A stretch of 64,000 nt of DNA, taken from assembly GCA_020249145.1 (NCBI GenBank), contig JADCGF010000020.1, positions 1 through 64,000 on the forward strand, written 5' to 3'. Both the position numbers and the translations under genes were made by a program. The stretch comes from Roseomonas sp. Its GTDB lineage: Bacteria > Pseudomonadota > Alphaproteobacteria > Acetobacterales > Acetobacteraceae. Below, piece by piece: positions 26,180-33,787 of this stretch (the stretch's first letter is position 1; each line of letters opens with the position of its first letter). The notes under the pieces were generated by a model that worked only from the letters and a program-made list of their open reading frames with translations, had not been told where the DNA came from and made no database searches.

Positions 26180-26737
26180 ATGGCCCAGCCCGAAGAATTC
26201 AAGCCGCTTCGTCCCCTAGCCGCCCTGATCTTTGGGTCTCGTTGGCTGCAATTGCCTCTCTATCTCGGGCTTATTCTGGCGCAATGCGTCTATGTCTATA
26301 AGTTCCTCAAGGAACTGACCCGGTTGGTGCTGGAAGCGACAACCTTCACCGAACAGCAAATCATGCTGATTGTCCTTGGCCTGATTGACGTGGTGATGAT
26401 CGCCAATCTACTGGTCATGGTGATTGTCGGGGGGTTTGAGACCTTCGTATCGCGCTTGAACCTGAGGGGCCACCCGGATCAGCCGGAATGGCTGAGCCAT
26501 GTGAATGCCAGCGTACTCAAGATCAAACTGGCCATGGCGATAGTCGGCATTTCCTCGATCCACCTGCTGCGGACCTTTATCGAAGCCGGCAACCTTGGTT
26601 CCCCGAATGCCGCTTTTACCGAAGCGGGCATCATGTGGCAGACCATTATCCACACCATTTTCATCCTCTCCGCCATCGGCATTGCCCTGGTGGATCGGCT
26701 TTCCACCGTGCCGACCGGGGTGAAATCGGGGCATTGA
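26180..26737 (+). CDS. YqhA/UPF0114 (TIGR00645) family membrane protein
   Basis: A 185-residue inner-membrane protein with four hydrophobic segments: near 22-40, 57-80 (LIVLGLIDVVMIANLLVMVI), 115-133 and 155-175. The conserved SRWLQLPLYLGLILAQ and VGGFETFVSRL identify the TIGR00645/YqhA family. Molecular function is not established for the family. It stands alone between an MFS gene (divergent) and a TRAP binding protein. Confidence 0.88.
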   Translation: MAQPEEFKPLRPLAALIFGSRWLQLPLYLGLILAQCVYVYKFLKELTRLVLEATTFTEQQIMLIVLGLIDVVMIANLLVMVIVGGFETFVSRLNLRGHPDQPEWLSHVNASVLKIKLAMAIVGISSIHLLRTFIEAGNLGSPNAAFTEAGIMWQTIIHTIFILSAIGIALVDRLSTVPTGVKSGH

Positions 26738-26864
26738 CGTCCGGGTTGAAGATTTTCGGCTTTCCTGAGACGCCGTAACATATTAAAAGCTTCATCTTCC
26801 AAGCCTCGGGACAAGGGCGCTGGATAGTTTTTGCTCAACCTTTTCGCACAGGGAGCTTCCCGCA

Positions 26865-27968
26865 GTGGAACGTCGTAATTTCATCAAAAAGGCTGGCTTT
26901 GGCACCACCGCCGTCGCCGCCACCGCTCTTGCCACGCCGGCGCTGGCCCAGGCCATGCCGGAAATCCGTTGGCGCCATACCTCGGCCTTCCCGAAATCGC
27001 TCGATACGCTGTTTGGCGGCACTGAGCAGTTCGCGAAAGCCATCCATGACATGTCCGATGGCAAGTTCCAGCTCCGCATCTTCGCTGCGGGTGAAATTGT
27101 GCCCGCCTTGCAGGTTTATGATGCGGTGCAGAATGGCACGGTGGAATGCGGCCAGGACGCGGCCTATTACCATTTCGGCAAGGACCCGTCCTTCGTGTTC
27201 GAAACGGGCCTGCCCTTCAGCCTGAACCAGCGGCAATATTATTCCTGGCTCCGCAATGGTGGTGGCCATGAATTGATCAATGATTTCTATCGCCCGCTTG
27301 GCGTTCGGTCCTTCACCTTTGGCGGCACGGCCTGCCAGATGGGCGGCTGGTTCCGCAAGGAAATCAATACGGTTGAAGATCTGCGCGGGTTGAAATTCCG
27401 TGTGGGTGGCTTTGCCGGCAATATCCTGCGCCGCCTTGGCGTGGTGCCGCAGCAGATTGGCGCTGGCGATATCTATCCCGCGCTGGAACGCGGCACGATT
27501 GACGGCGCCGAATGGGTCGGGCCGCATGATGATGAAAAGCTCGGCTTCAACAAGGTCGCGCGCTTCTATCACTACCCCGGCTGGTGGGAAGGCGCTTCCT
27601 GCGGCACGCTGTTCATCAATGAACGGGCCTGGAATTCGATCCCCAAGATCTACCAATCCATGATCGAAACGGCCGCTGGGCTCGTCACCGCCTCCATGGT
27701 GCCGAAATATGACGCGCTGAACCCGCAGGCCATGAAACGTCTGCTGGCTGGCGGTACGCAACTTAAGCCCTTCTCAACACCTGTTCTGCAGGCCTGTTAT
27801 GATGAGTGCTGGAAGTATTATGATGAAGTCGCGGCACAGAACGCCAATTTCAAGCGAATCCTGGACAGCCTGAAGGCCTTCCGTCCCGATAACGTCGCGT
27901 GGTTCCGTGTGGCCGAGGGCAGTTTCGACAGCTTCATGAACAGGATGTCGGCTGCCAATCGCATTTGA
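26865..27968 (+). CDS. TRAP transporter substrate-binding protein (DctP family, TakP-like)
   Basis: A 367-residue periplasmic binding protein. It starts with GTG at 26865 after GGGAG. A twin-arginine-type signal (ERRNFIKKAGFGTTAVAATA) ends near ALAQA. The region CQMGGWFRKEI near 153-163 and TIDGAEWVGPHDDEKLGF near 209-226 match the 2-oxoacid-binding TakP branch, where an arginine binds the ligand carboxylate and the loop after it binds metal. A 2-keto acid or lactate is the likely ligand. Its probable membrane partners are the DctQ and DctM genes on the opposite strand just downstream. Confidence 0.88.
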   Translation: MERRNFIKKAGFGTTAVAATALATPALAQAMPEIRWRHTSAFPKSLDTLFGGTEQFAKAIHDMSDGKFQLRIFAAGEIVPALQVYDAVQNGTVECGQDAAYYHFGKDPSFVFETGLPFSLNQRQYYSWLRNGGGHELINDFYRPLGVRSFTFGGTACQMGGWFRKEINTVEDLRGLKFRVGGFAGNILRRLGVVPQQIGAGDIYPALERGTIDGAEWVGPHDDEKLGFNKVARFYHYPGWWEGASCGTLFINERAWNSIPKIYQSMIETAAGLVTASMVPKYDALNPQAMKRLLAGGTQLKPFSTPVLQACYDECWKYYDEVAAQNANFKRILDSLKAFRPDNVAWFRVAEGSFDSFMNRMSAANRI

Positions 27969-27995
27969 TCCAGCCGCGTATTTGGTTTGTTGGAA

Positions 27996-28028
27996 CCGGT
28001 CAGGTGGTCGCACCTGACCGGATTTTTT
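27996..28028 (+). terminator. Strong intrinsic terminator of the TRAP binding-protein gene
   Basis: A perfect 11-bp stem (CCGGTCAGGTG / CACCTGACCGG, 27996-28021) with a GTCG loop is followed by A and six T at 28023-28028. It lies 27 bases after the stop codon. Confidence 0.9.
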
Positions 28029-28050
28029 GTGGCTGAATTTTTTGGCAATG

Positions 28051-28082
28051 AAAAACCCCATGGCGTTTCGCCATGGGGTTTT
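28051..28082. terminator. Bidirectional intrinsic terminator between convergent TRAP genes
   Basis: A perfect 10-bp stem (CCCCATGGCG / CGCCATGGGG, 28056-28078) with a TTT loop. It has AAAAA on the left (28051-28055) and TTTT on the right (28079-28082). Reading rightwards it backs up the first terminator; reading leftwards it ends the DctQ-DctM transcript. Confidence 0.85.
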
Positions 28083-28104
28083 GCGTTGAGGAGCTGGCCA
28101 GGAT

Positions 28105-29709
28105 TTACCTGGCTGGCCCGAAGCTTGGCGGTGGTAGATCATCCTCCTCGGGTGGCGGCGCGACCTCAATTCTGACCGTACTTGGATCAATACCGTGCGG
28201 TTTATCGAGGAAGAAGGTGACCGTGATCGGCATGAAAATCACGATCGCCACCATGATAAGCTGCAAGCCCACCCAGGGGATGGCACCCCAATAGATATCC
28301 GCGCTGCTGATGGTCTTTGGAATAACGCTACGCAGGTAGAACAGCGCGAAGCCGAAGGGCGGATGCATGAAGCTGGTCTGCATATTCACGCAAAGCATCA
28401 CGCCAAACCAAATCAGCGCCGCATCCGCGCCCACCACCGGGGTCAGCAGCTTCTGCGCCACTGGCGCCAGCATGGGCACGATGATGAAGGCGATTTCGAA
28501 GAAATCGAGGAAGAAGGCCAGGAAGAAGACCAACAGATTGACTGCGATCAGGAAGCCCCAAACGCCGCCCGGCAGGCTGGTCAGACCATGTTCCACCCAA
28601 AGATTGCCATCCACGCCGGCAAACACAATGGAAAAGCAGGTCGCGCCCACCACAATGAAAGCGACCATGGAGGTAATGCGCATGGTCGAACGCATGCCCT
28701 CCACAATCAAATCATGCAGCGCCTTGTCCTGCCAGGCACGCCAGCAGAGCCAAATCACCGCTGCAAAGAATACGGAGAAGCTGATGCGAAACGGCACAGT
28801 CTTCATGCCGACCGTGTAGGCAGCGACCAGACAGCAGGCTACGGCGATCAAGCCGGCGGCATAGGCCGTCTGATCCATCTTGGTCATTTTTGTATTGCGC
28901 AACACCGCCAGGATGATGGCACCAACCGTACCCAGCGCGCCTGCCTCGGTCGGCGTTGCGAGGCCCAACATAATGGTGCCGAGCACCAGGAAGATCAGAA
29001 CGGCAGCGGGGATAATACCCCACATACATTTGATCAGGAGCGGCCGGCCCGTAAGGGTGCGCGGCACCGGCGGCAAATCCTGCGGTCGGATGATCGTCAG
29101 GAACCAGGTGTAAAGCGCGAAAAGCGCAATCTGCAGCAGCGAAGGCCCCCAGGCGCCCAGATACATATCGCCAACGGACCGTCCCAACTGGTCGGCCAAT
29201 ACCACCAGCACCAGCGAAGGCGGCACCAGCTGCGTGATGGTGCCGGATGCGGCCAAAACGCCGGTCGCGTATCGGATATTATAGTTATAGCGCATCATCA
29301 CCGGCATGGTGATCAGCGCCATGGCAATCACCTGCGCGGCCACGGTGCCGGTAATGGCGCCCAGGATGAAGCCCACGATAATGACCGAATAGCCAAGGCC
29401 GCCCTTCATCGGGCCGAACAACTGCCCCATGCTTTCTAGCATATCTTCCGCCAGCCCGCATTTCTCCAATATCGCGCCCATGAGCGTGAAGAAGGGAATG
29501 GCAAGCAGCAAATCATTGGCCAGAATACTGCCGAAAATGCGCCCCGGTATGGCTTGCATGAAGTCTATGGTGAAAAAGCCCTGCGCCATGGAAATCATGC
29601 CGAAGAACAGGCCCACAGACGCGAGCGAAAAGGCCACCGGAAAGCCAATAATCAAGAATACCACCAGCCCCGCAAACATCAGGGGCGGCATCCACTCCAA
29701 AGGTATCAT
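28105..29709 (-). CDS. TRAP transporter large permease (DctM family, long form)
   Basis: The 534-residue membrane transport subunit of a TRAP system, driven by the Na+ gradient. The N-terminal half (FLIIGFPVAFSLASVGLFFG, then AIPFFTLMGAILEK) and the C-terminal half (ALIWFGVMLCVNMQTSFMHPPFGFALFYL) are classic DctM. It is about 100 residues longer than usual owing to extra hydrophobic segments in the middle (about 265-345), as in TakM-like long forms. The last 25 residues form a proline- and acid-rich cytoplasmic tail. The start overlaps the DctQ stop (ATGA). Confidence 0.92.
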   Translation of the reverse strand: MIPLEWMPPLMFAGLVVFLIIGFPVAFSLASVGLFFGMISMAQGFFTIDFMQAIPGRIFGSILANDLLLAIPFFTLMGAILEKCGLAEDMLESMGQLFGPMKGGLGYSVIIVGFILGAITGTVAAQVIAMALITMPVMMRYNYNIRYATGVLAASGTITQLVPPSLVLVVLADQLGRSVGDMYLGAWGPSLLQIALFALYTWFLTIIRPQDLPPVPRTLTGRPLLIKCMWGIIPAAVLIFLVLGTIMLGLATPTEAGALGTVGAIILAVLRNTKMTKMDQTAYAAGLIAVACCLVAAYTVGMKTVPFRISFSVFFAAVIWLCWRAWQDKALHDLIVEGMRSTMRITSMVAFIVVGATCFSIVFAGVDGNLWVEHGLTSLPGGVWGFLIAVNLLVFFLAFFLDFFEIAFIIVPMLAPVAQKLLTPVVGADAALIWFGVMLCVNMQTSFMHPPFGFALFYLRSVIPKTISSADIYWGAIPWVGLQLIMVAIVIFMPITVTFFLDKPHGIDPSTVRIEVAPPPEEDDLPPPSFGPAR

Positions 29710-30251
29710 TGCACTGGCCTCTCGTAATGGGCTTCAAGGTCGGGGATGTCATGGCCCTGCAGCGCCGCCACGCGCTTGATGAGTTCCGAAATACCTTGCA
29801 GCGTCAGCAGGCCAAAGCCCAGAGGGATCAGGAATTTCACCGGCCAGCGCAGCAAGCCGCCGGCATTGCTGGACCATTCATTCATATGGAAGGACTGCAT
29901 AAAGAAGGGCCAGGAAAGCCAGCCAATCAGGATGCAGGCCGGCAGCAGGAAGACGATAATGCCCGCAATATCCAGGATGATCTGACCGCGGCGCGACAGC
30001 ATCATGTAAAGTATATCCACCCGCACATGTTCATTGCGCTTGAGCGTATAGCTGGCGCCGAGCATGACGATGGTGGCGTACATATACCACTGCAACTCAA
30101 GCCAAGCGTTGGAGCTTATGTCGAAGCCGTAGCGCATCATGGCATTGACGGAGCTGACGAGCACGGCAAGCAGCACAAGCCAGTCGCAGACCTTGCCGAA
30201 GCCTTGATTGATCCAGTCGACAAAGCGACTGAACGCCAAGAGTGGCGCCAT
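29706..30251 (-). CDS. TRAP transporter small permease (DctQ family)
   Basis: A 181-residue four-helix membrane protein that partners DctM. Hallmarks are the N-terminal VCDWLVLLAVLVSSVNAMMRYGF, the central SNAWLELQWYMYATIVMLGASYTLKRNEHVRVDIL and a C-terminal helix GFGLLTLQGISELIKR. I place the start at the ATG at 30251; the longer open frame upstream runs through the intergenic region and is not DctQ-like. It forms the front of the DctQ-DctM unit whose binding protein lies convergently at 26865. Confidence 0.9.
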   Translation of the reverse strand: MAPLLAFSRFVDWINQGFGKVCDWLVLLAVLVSSVNAMMRYGFDISSNAWLELQWYMYATIVMLGASYTLKRNEHVRVDILYMMLSRRGQIILDIAGIIVFLLPACILIGWLSWPFFMQSFHMNEWSSNAGGLLRWPVKFLIPLGFGLLTLQGISELIKRVAALQGHDIPDLEAHYERPVQ

Positions 30252-30302
30252 GAAGCGAGTACCCCCTGATGGAACTTCCGCCCCGCTCGGTTGGCGGAAT
30301 TT

Positions 30303-30320
30303 TTGACTGATTGAAGTCAA
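30303..30320. promoter_or_regulatory. Inverted repeat in the DctQ / Bug divergent region
   Basis: TTGACT, six bases, then AGTCAA form a perfect 6-6-6 inverted repeat in the 224-base gap between divergent genes. It lies 52 bases upstream of the DctQ start. TTGACT also resembles a -35 element, so the repeat could be an operator overlapping a promoter. No other structure is evident in this gap. Confidence 0.3.
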
Positions 30321-30475
30321 GCTAACGGAGGCTTGCACAAAAGGAAACAGCCTGAAGGGGGGCGGCGTGTGAGATTTCGGTAACCTGCCCCCTTCGCACC
30401 AGAGCGCGGGCCTGCCAGGATCGTGGCTGCCAGGGGCGAGGGAACGGGCCCGCCCGGCCAAAGCAGGAGGAAACC

Positions 30476-31441
30476 ATGAAGCGCCGCCAGATTCTTGTCG
30501 CCGGGGCAGCCATGCTTGCCGCCCCCAGCGTCCATGCCCAGGCCTTTCCCGCCCGCCCCATTACCATCATCGCCGCCGGTGCCGCAGGTGGCCCGACCGA
30601 TACCATCACGCGCATCGTGGCCGATAATCTTGGCAAGCATATCGGCCAATCCGTGGTGGTGGAGGCCATCGGCGGTTCCGTGGTGGGGCCGCAGCGTTTG
30701 GCTCAATCCCGCCCGGATGGCTATACGCTGATGATCAACAATATCGGCATGGCGGCGAGTGCCACCTTGTTCCGGCGCCTGCCTTATCAGGTACCGGGCA
30801 GCTTTGCGCCGCTTGGCATAGTCTCCGACGCTGCCATGACAGTGATCACCCGGCTCGATTTCCCGGCAGCCAATTTGCGCGAAGTGATGGCGGAATTGGG
30901 CCGCAAGGGCGATGTGATTAACTTGGCAACTGCTGGTATCGGCTCCGCGGCCAATCTCTGCGGGCTATTGGTGCAGCAGGCCGCCGGCGCCAAGGCAACC
31001 ACGGTGGTTTTCCGCGGCACCGCCCCCGCCATTGCCGAACTCATGGCCGGGCGCATTGATGTTCTTTGCGATCAGGCGACGAACACCGTACCCTATATCC
31101 GCGATAATCGCGTGAAGGTTTTTGCCGTGAGCAGCCCAGCGCGCCTTGCTGGCTTGCCGAGTGTTCCCACCACTGCCGAGGCCGGATCGCCCAGCATTGC
31201 CATGTCCACCTGGCATGGGCTCTACGCCCCCGCCGGCACGCCGGAACCGATCCAGGAACACATCTCCGCCGCACTGCGTATGGCCTTGCGGGAAGAAAGG
31301 CTCCGTCAGCGCTTCGCTGATCTGCTGACCGATGTACCTTCGGATGAGCGCGCTTCCATCGCCTTCCATCGCCGCTTCGTGGCCGAGGAAGTGGATCGCT
31401 GGCGGCCCATCATTGAGGCCGCCGGCGCTTACGCGGATTAA
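30476..31441 (+). CDS. Bug-family (TTT-type) periplasmic binding protein
   Basis: A 321-residue binding protein of the Bordetella uptake gene (Bug/TctC) family with a signal peptide ending VHAQAFPARP. PARPITIIAAGAAGGPTDTITRIVADNL and QSRPDGYTLMI are standard family motifs for the two ligand-contacting loops. Ligands of the family are carboxylates, amides and nicotinate-type compounds. No TctA/TctB permease is adjacent. AGCAGGAGG lies just before the ATG. It ends with a strong terminator. Confidence 0.88.
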   Translation: MKRRQILVAGAAMLAAPSVHAQAFPARPITIIAAGAAGGPTDTITRIVADNLGKHIGQSVVVEAIGGSVVGPQRLAQSRPDGYTLMINNIGMAASATLFRRLPYQVPGSFAPLGIVSDAAMTVITRLDFPAANLREVMAELGRKGDVINLATAGIGSAANLCGLLVQQAAGAKATTVVFRGTAPAIAELMAGRIDVLCDQATNTVPYIRDNRVKVFAVSSPARLAGLPSVPTTAEAGSPSIAMSTWHGLYAPAGTPEPIQEHISAALRMALREERLRQRFADLLTDVPSDERASIAFHRRFVAEEVDRWRPIIEAAGAYAD

Positions 31442-31451
31442 GCGGACAGGG

Positions 31452-31484
31452 GGCGTGATCCGGTGAACCGGGTCACGCCTTTTT
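31452..31484 (+). terminator. Intrinsic terminator of the Bug gene
   Basis: GGCGTGA-T-CCGG, a TGAA loop, CCGG-G-TCACGCC form a 12-pair stem (one G-T pair) at 31452-31479. TTTTT follows at 31480-31484, 10 bases after the stop codon. It also separates this transcript from the convergent recA. Confidence 0.85.
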
Positions 31485-31493
31485 CGCAGACGG

Positions 31494-32540
31494 CTATTCC
31501 GCAGCCGCCTTCTCTTCTTCTTCGGTCACATCGCCGGAGAGCATCTTCTCAGACAGTACGACGGCCTGGCCACGAATGCGCTGTTCGATGGAGGCCGCCA
31601 TATCCGGATGTTCGCGCAGGAAGTTCTTGGCGTTTTCACGCCCCTGGCCGATCCGCTGACTATCGCAGGAGAACCAGGCGCCCGATTTCTCAACGATATT
31701 GGCCTTCACGCCAAGATCAATCAGCTCACCAAGCTTGCTGATGCCCTCACCATACATGATGTCGAATTCCACCTCTCGGAAGGGTGGCGCCATCTTGTTC
31801 TTCACCACCTTCACGCGGGTGTGATTGCCCGTCACCTCATCACGTTCCTTGATGGCGCCGATGCGGCGGATTTCCATGCGGATCGAGGCGTAGAATTTCA
31901 GCGCATTGCCGCCCGTGGTGGTTTCCGGATTGCCGAACATGACACCGATTTTCAGGCGGATCTGGTTCAGGAAAATCAGTAGCGTGTTGGATTTGGAAAC
32001 CGAACCCGTGAGCTTACGGAGCGCCTGCGACATCAGCCGCGCATGGAGCCCGACATGGGTATCGCCCATTTCGCCTTCCAATTCCGCCCGCGGCACCAGC
32101 GCCGCGACCGAATCGACCACCAGCACATCCACCGCGCCGGAACGGACCAGCGTATCGGCGATTTCAAGCGCCTGTTCGCCGGCATCGGGCTGGCTGATCA
32201 GCAGGTTGTCCACATCCACGCCAAGCTTCCTGGCATAGCCGGGGTCGAGCGCATGTTCTGCATCGACGAAGGCGCAGGTGCCGCCGCGCTTCTGCGCTTC
32301 CGCAATCACATGCAAAGCGAGCGTGGTTTTGCCTGAGGATTCCGGCCCGTAGATTTCAACAATGCGCCCCTTGGGCAGGCCGCCAATGCCAAGCGCCAGG
32401 TCAAGCCCAAGCGAGCCTGAGGATATAACCTCAATATCGCCCTGCTGGGATTGCTTGGCGCCGAGGCGCATGATGGAGCCCTTGCCGAAGGCCCTTTCGA
32501 TCTGGCTGAGCGCTGCGTCGAGCGCTTTTCCCTTATCCAT
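31494..32540 (-). CDS. recA: Recombinase RecA
   Basis: The 348-residue RecA. It forms filaments on single-stranded DNA, performs strand exchange, and triggers LexA self-cleavage in the SOS response. Walker A is GPESSGKT (65-72), the core [17 protein letters not shown] is Walker B, and [21 protein letters not shown] (loop L2) is near invariant. The C-terminal tail is acidic ([10 protein letters not shown]). A LexA-type site lies about 180 bases upstream. No recX follows within the window. Confidence 0.98.
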   Translation of the reverse strand: MDKGKALDAALSQIERAFGKGSIMRLGAKQSQQGDIEVISSGSLGLDLALGIGGLPKGRIVEIYGPESSGKTTLALHVIAEAQKRGGTCAFVDAEHALDPGYARKLGVDVDNLLISQPDAGEQALEIADTLVRSGAVDVLVVDSVAALVPRAELEGEMGDTHVGLHARLMSQALRKLTGSVSKSNTLLIFLNQIRLKIGVMFGNPETTTGGNALKFYASIRMEIRRIGAIKERDEVTGNHTRVKVVKNKMAPPFREVEFDIMYGEGISKLGELIDLGVKANIVEKSGAWFSCDSQRIGQGRENAKNFLREHPDMAASIEQRIRGQAVVLSEKMLSGDVTEEEEKAAAE

Positions 32541-32716
32541 GCCCTATCCCCGATGCTGGTGTGTAACTTGAGGTAATTTCAACCATAACGCGATTTTGGC
32601 CGCAACTACCACAACTTATGGCAGGGAGACCAGAAAATTCGTCAGCGCCCCGCCACAAGGCCCTGAGGCCTCGATTCGGTGCAAGAGGAAGATGCCGGAG
32701 CGTTAGAGGTTTGGCA

Positions 32717-32738
32717 AGAACAAAAATAGAACAAAAAT
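32717..32738 (-). promoter_or_regulatory. Alphaproteobacterial SOS box (LexA site) upstream of recA
   Basis: Read in the recA direction, positions 32732-32718 are GTTCTATTTTTGTTC, an exact match to the GTTC-N7-GTTC LexA site known from Rhodobacter, Caulobacter and Sinorhizobium. The site is embedded in a perfect tandem duplication of an 11-base unit (ATTTTTGTTCT twice) spanning 32717-32738. It lies 177 bases from the recA start, implying a long 5' leader. A TTGCCA next to the box could be a -35 element, but no convincing -10 follows. The 255-base gap 32541-32795 holds nothing else I recognise. Confidence 0.8.
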
Positions 32739-32795
32739 AATCGGGAGACCCAAACCCTTATTTTGCTCAGCTATTTGCCTGACGTCTTGTTGAAC

Positions 32796-33776
32796 CTACC
32801 CCGCCGCACGAATTCCCCGGCTGAGGATCACCTCACCCCATTTGGCGAGCTCCCGCGTCCAATACTCATCAAACTCTGCCGGGCTATCGCCAATCGGCTC
32901 CGTCCCTTGTGTGATCATCTGCTGGCGAAAGGCCGGGTCATCCACCGCCGCGCGCACCGCGCCAGCCAGCCTTTCCACCACCACGCTGGATAGGCCCGCC
33001 GGCCCCATCAGCGCCATATCGGTGGACGAATCAAACCCCGTCACACCTGATTCCGCCAGCGTCGGCAATTCCGGCAAAAGGGAGGACCGTGTTGCGGTGC
33101 CCACCGCCAGCAATTTCAGCGTGCCTGCGGCGCGATGCGGCAGGGAAGATACCGCATCAATGAAGGACATTTGCGTCTCTCCGGCCACCACTGCCTGCAT
33201 GGAAGGCGCGCCACCGCGATAGGGGACATGCAGCATCTTGAGCCCCGCTATCGCCATCAGCATTTCACTCGCCAAATGGCTTGATGCGCCAATTCCGGCT
33301 GAGGAGAAGGAAATCTGTTCTGGCCTGGCCCGCACATAAGCCAGGAATTCCGCAATGTTATTCACCGGCAAGCCAGGATGCACGCAAAGCGCCTGCGGCG
33401 TGCGCCCCACCAGGCTGATGCCCGTAAAGCCAGCGCGATTATCATAAGGCAGCGGGCTGATCAGATGGGGCGCGATGGCATAGGTGCTATTGGTCGCGAA
33501 TAGCAGCGTATAGCCATCAGGTCGCGCGCGGGCGACAGCGCCATGCCCGATTGTGCCCGAAGCGCCGGCGCGATTATCCACCACGAATTGCTGCCCGAAA
33601 GCCGTGCTGAAGCGCTGCGCGAAAAGCCGCGCCATGGTGTCGGAAGACCCACCTGCCGGCCAGGGATTGATGATCTGCACCGGGCGCGCCGGCCACATCT
33701 CCTGCGCCGAGGCGTGGCGTAGTGCGGGCGCGGCCAGTAGCCCAGCTAGAACCACGCGGCGATGGATGGAATGCAT
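32796..33776 (-). CDS. Bug-family periplasmic binding protein linked to HyuA/HyuB
   Basis: A 326-residue Bug/TctC-type binding protein with a signal peptide ending RHASAQ. Family motifs are PARPVQIINPWPAGGSSDTMARLFA and RARPDGYTLLFATNS, and near the C-terminus DSSTDMALMGPAGLS. It starts 11 bases after the hyuA stop, so it is the last gene of a hyuB-hyuA-Bug operon. The likely ligand is therefore the substrate of the hydantoinase-type enzyme, such as a hydantoin or oxoproline; this is inference. Confidence 0.88.
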   Translation of the reverse strand: MHSIHRRVVLAGLLAAPALRHASAQEMWPARPVQIINPWPAGGSSDTMARLFAQRFSTAFGQQFVVDNRAGASGTIGHGAVARARPDGYTLLFATNSTYAIAPHLISPLPYDNRAGFTGISLVGRTPQALCVHPGLPVNNIAEFLAYVRARPEQISFSSAGIGASSHLASEMLMAIAGLKMLHVPYRGGAPSMQAVVAGETQMSFIDAVSSLPHRAAGTLKLLAVGTATRSSLLPELPTLAESGVTGFDSSTDMALMGPAGLSSVVVERLAGAVRAAVDDPAFRQQMITQGTEPIGDSPAEFDEYWTRELAKWGEVILSRGIRAAG

Positions 33777-33787
33777 GGAAGCCTCCT

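Noticed and set aside
28195..29439. Long open frame (414 codons) on the forward strand
   Set aside because: It lies wholly antisense to the DctM gene, which has unmistakable membrane-protein motifs. The antisense product is rich in His, Gln, Arg and Asp, as expected from the complement of hydrophobic codons.
32541..32600. LexA site directly in front of recA
   Set aside because: The sequence near the start codon contains GTTA and GTTG fragments but no GTTC-N7-GTTC. The exact match lies further upstream at 32718-32732.
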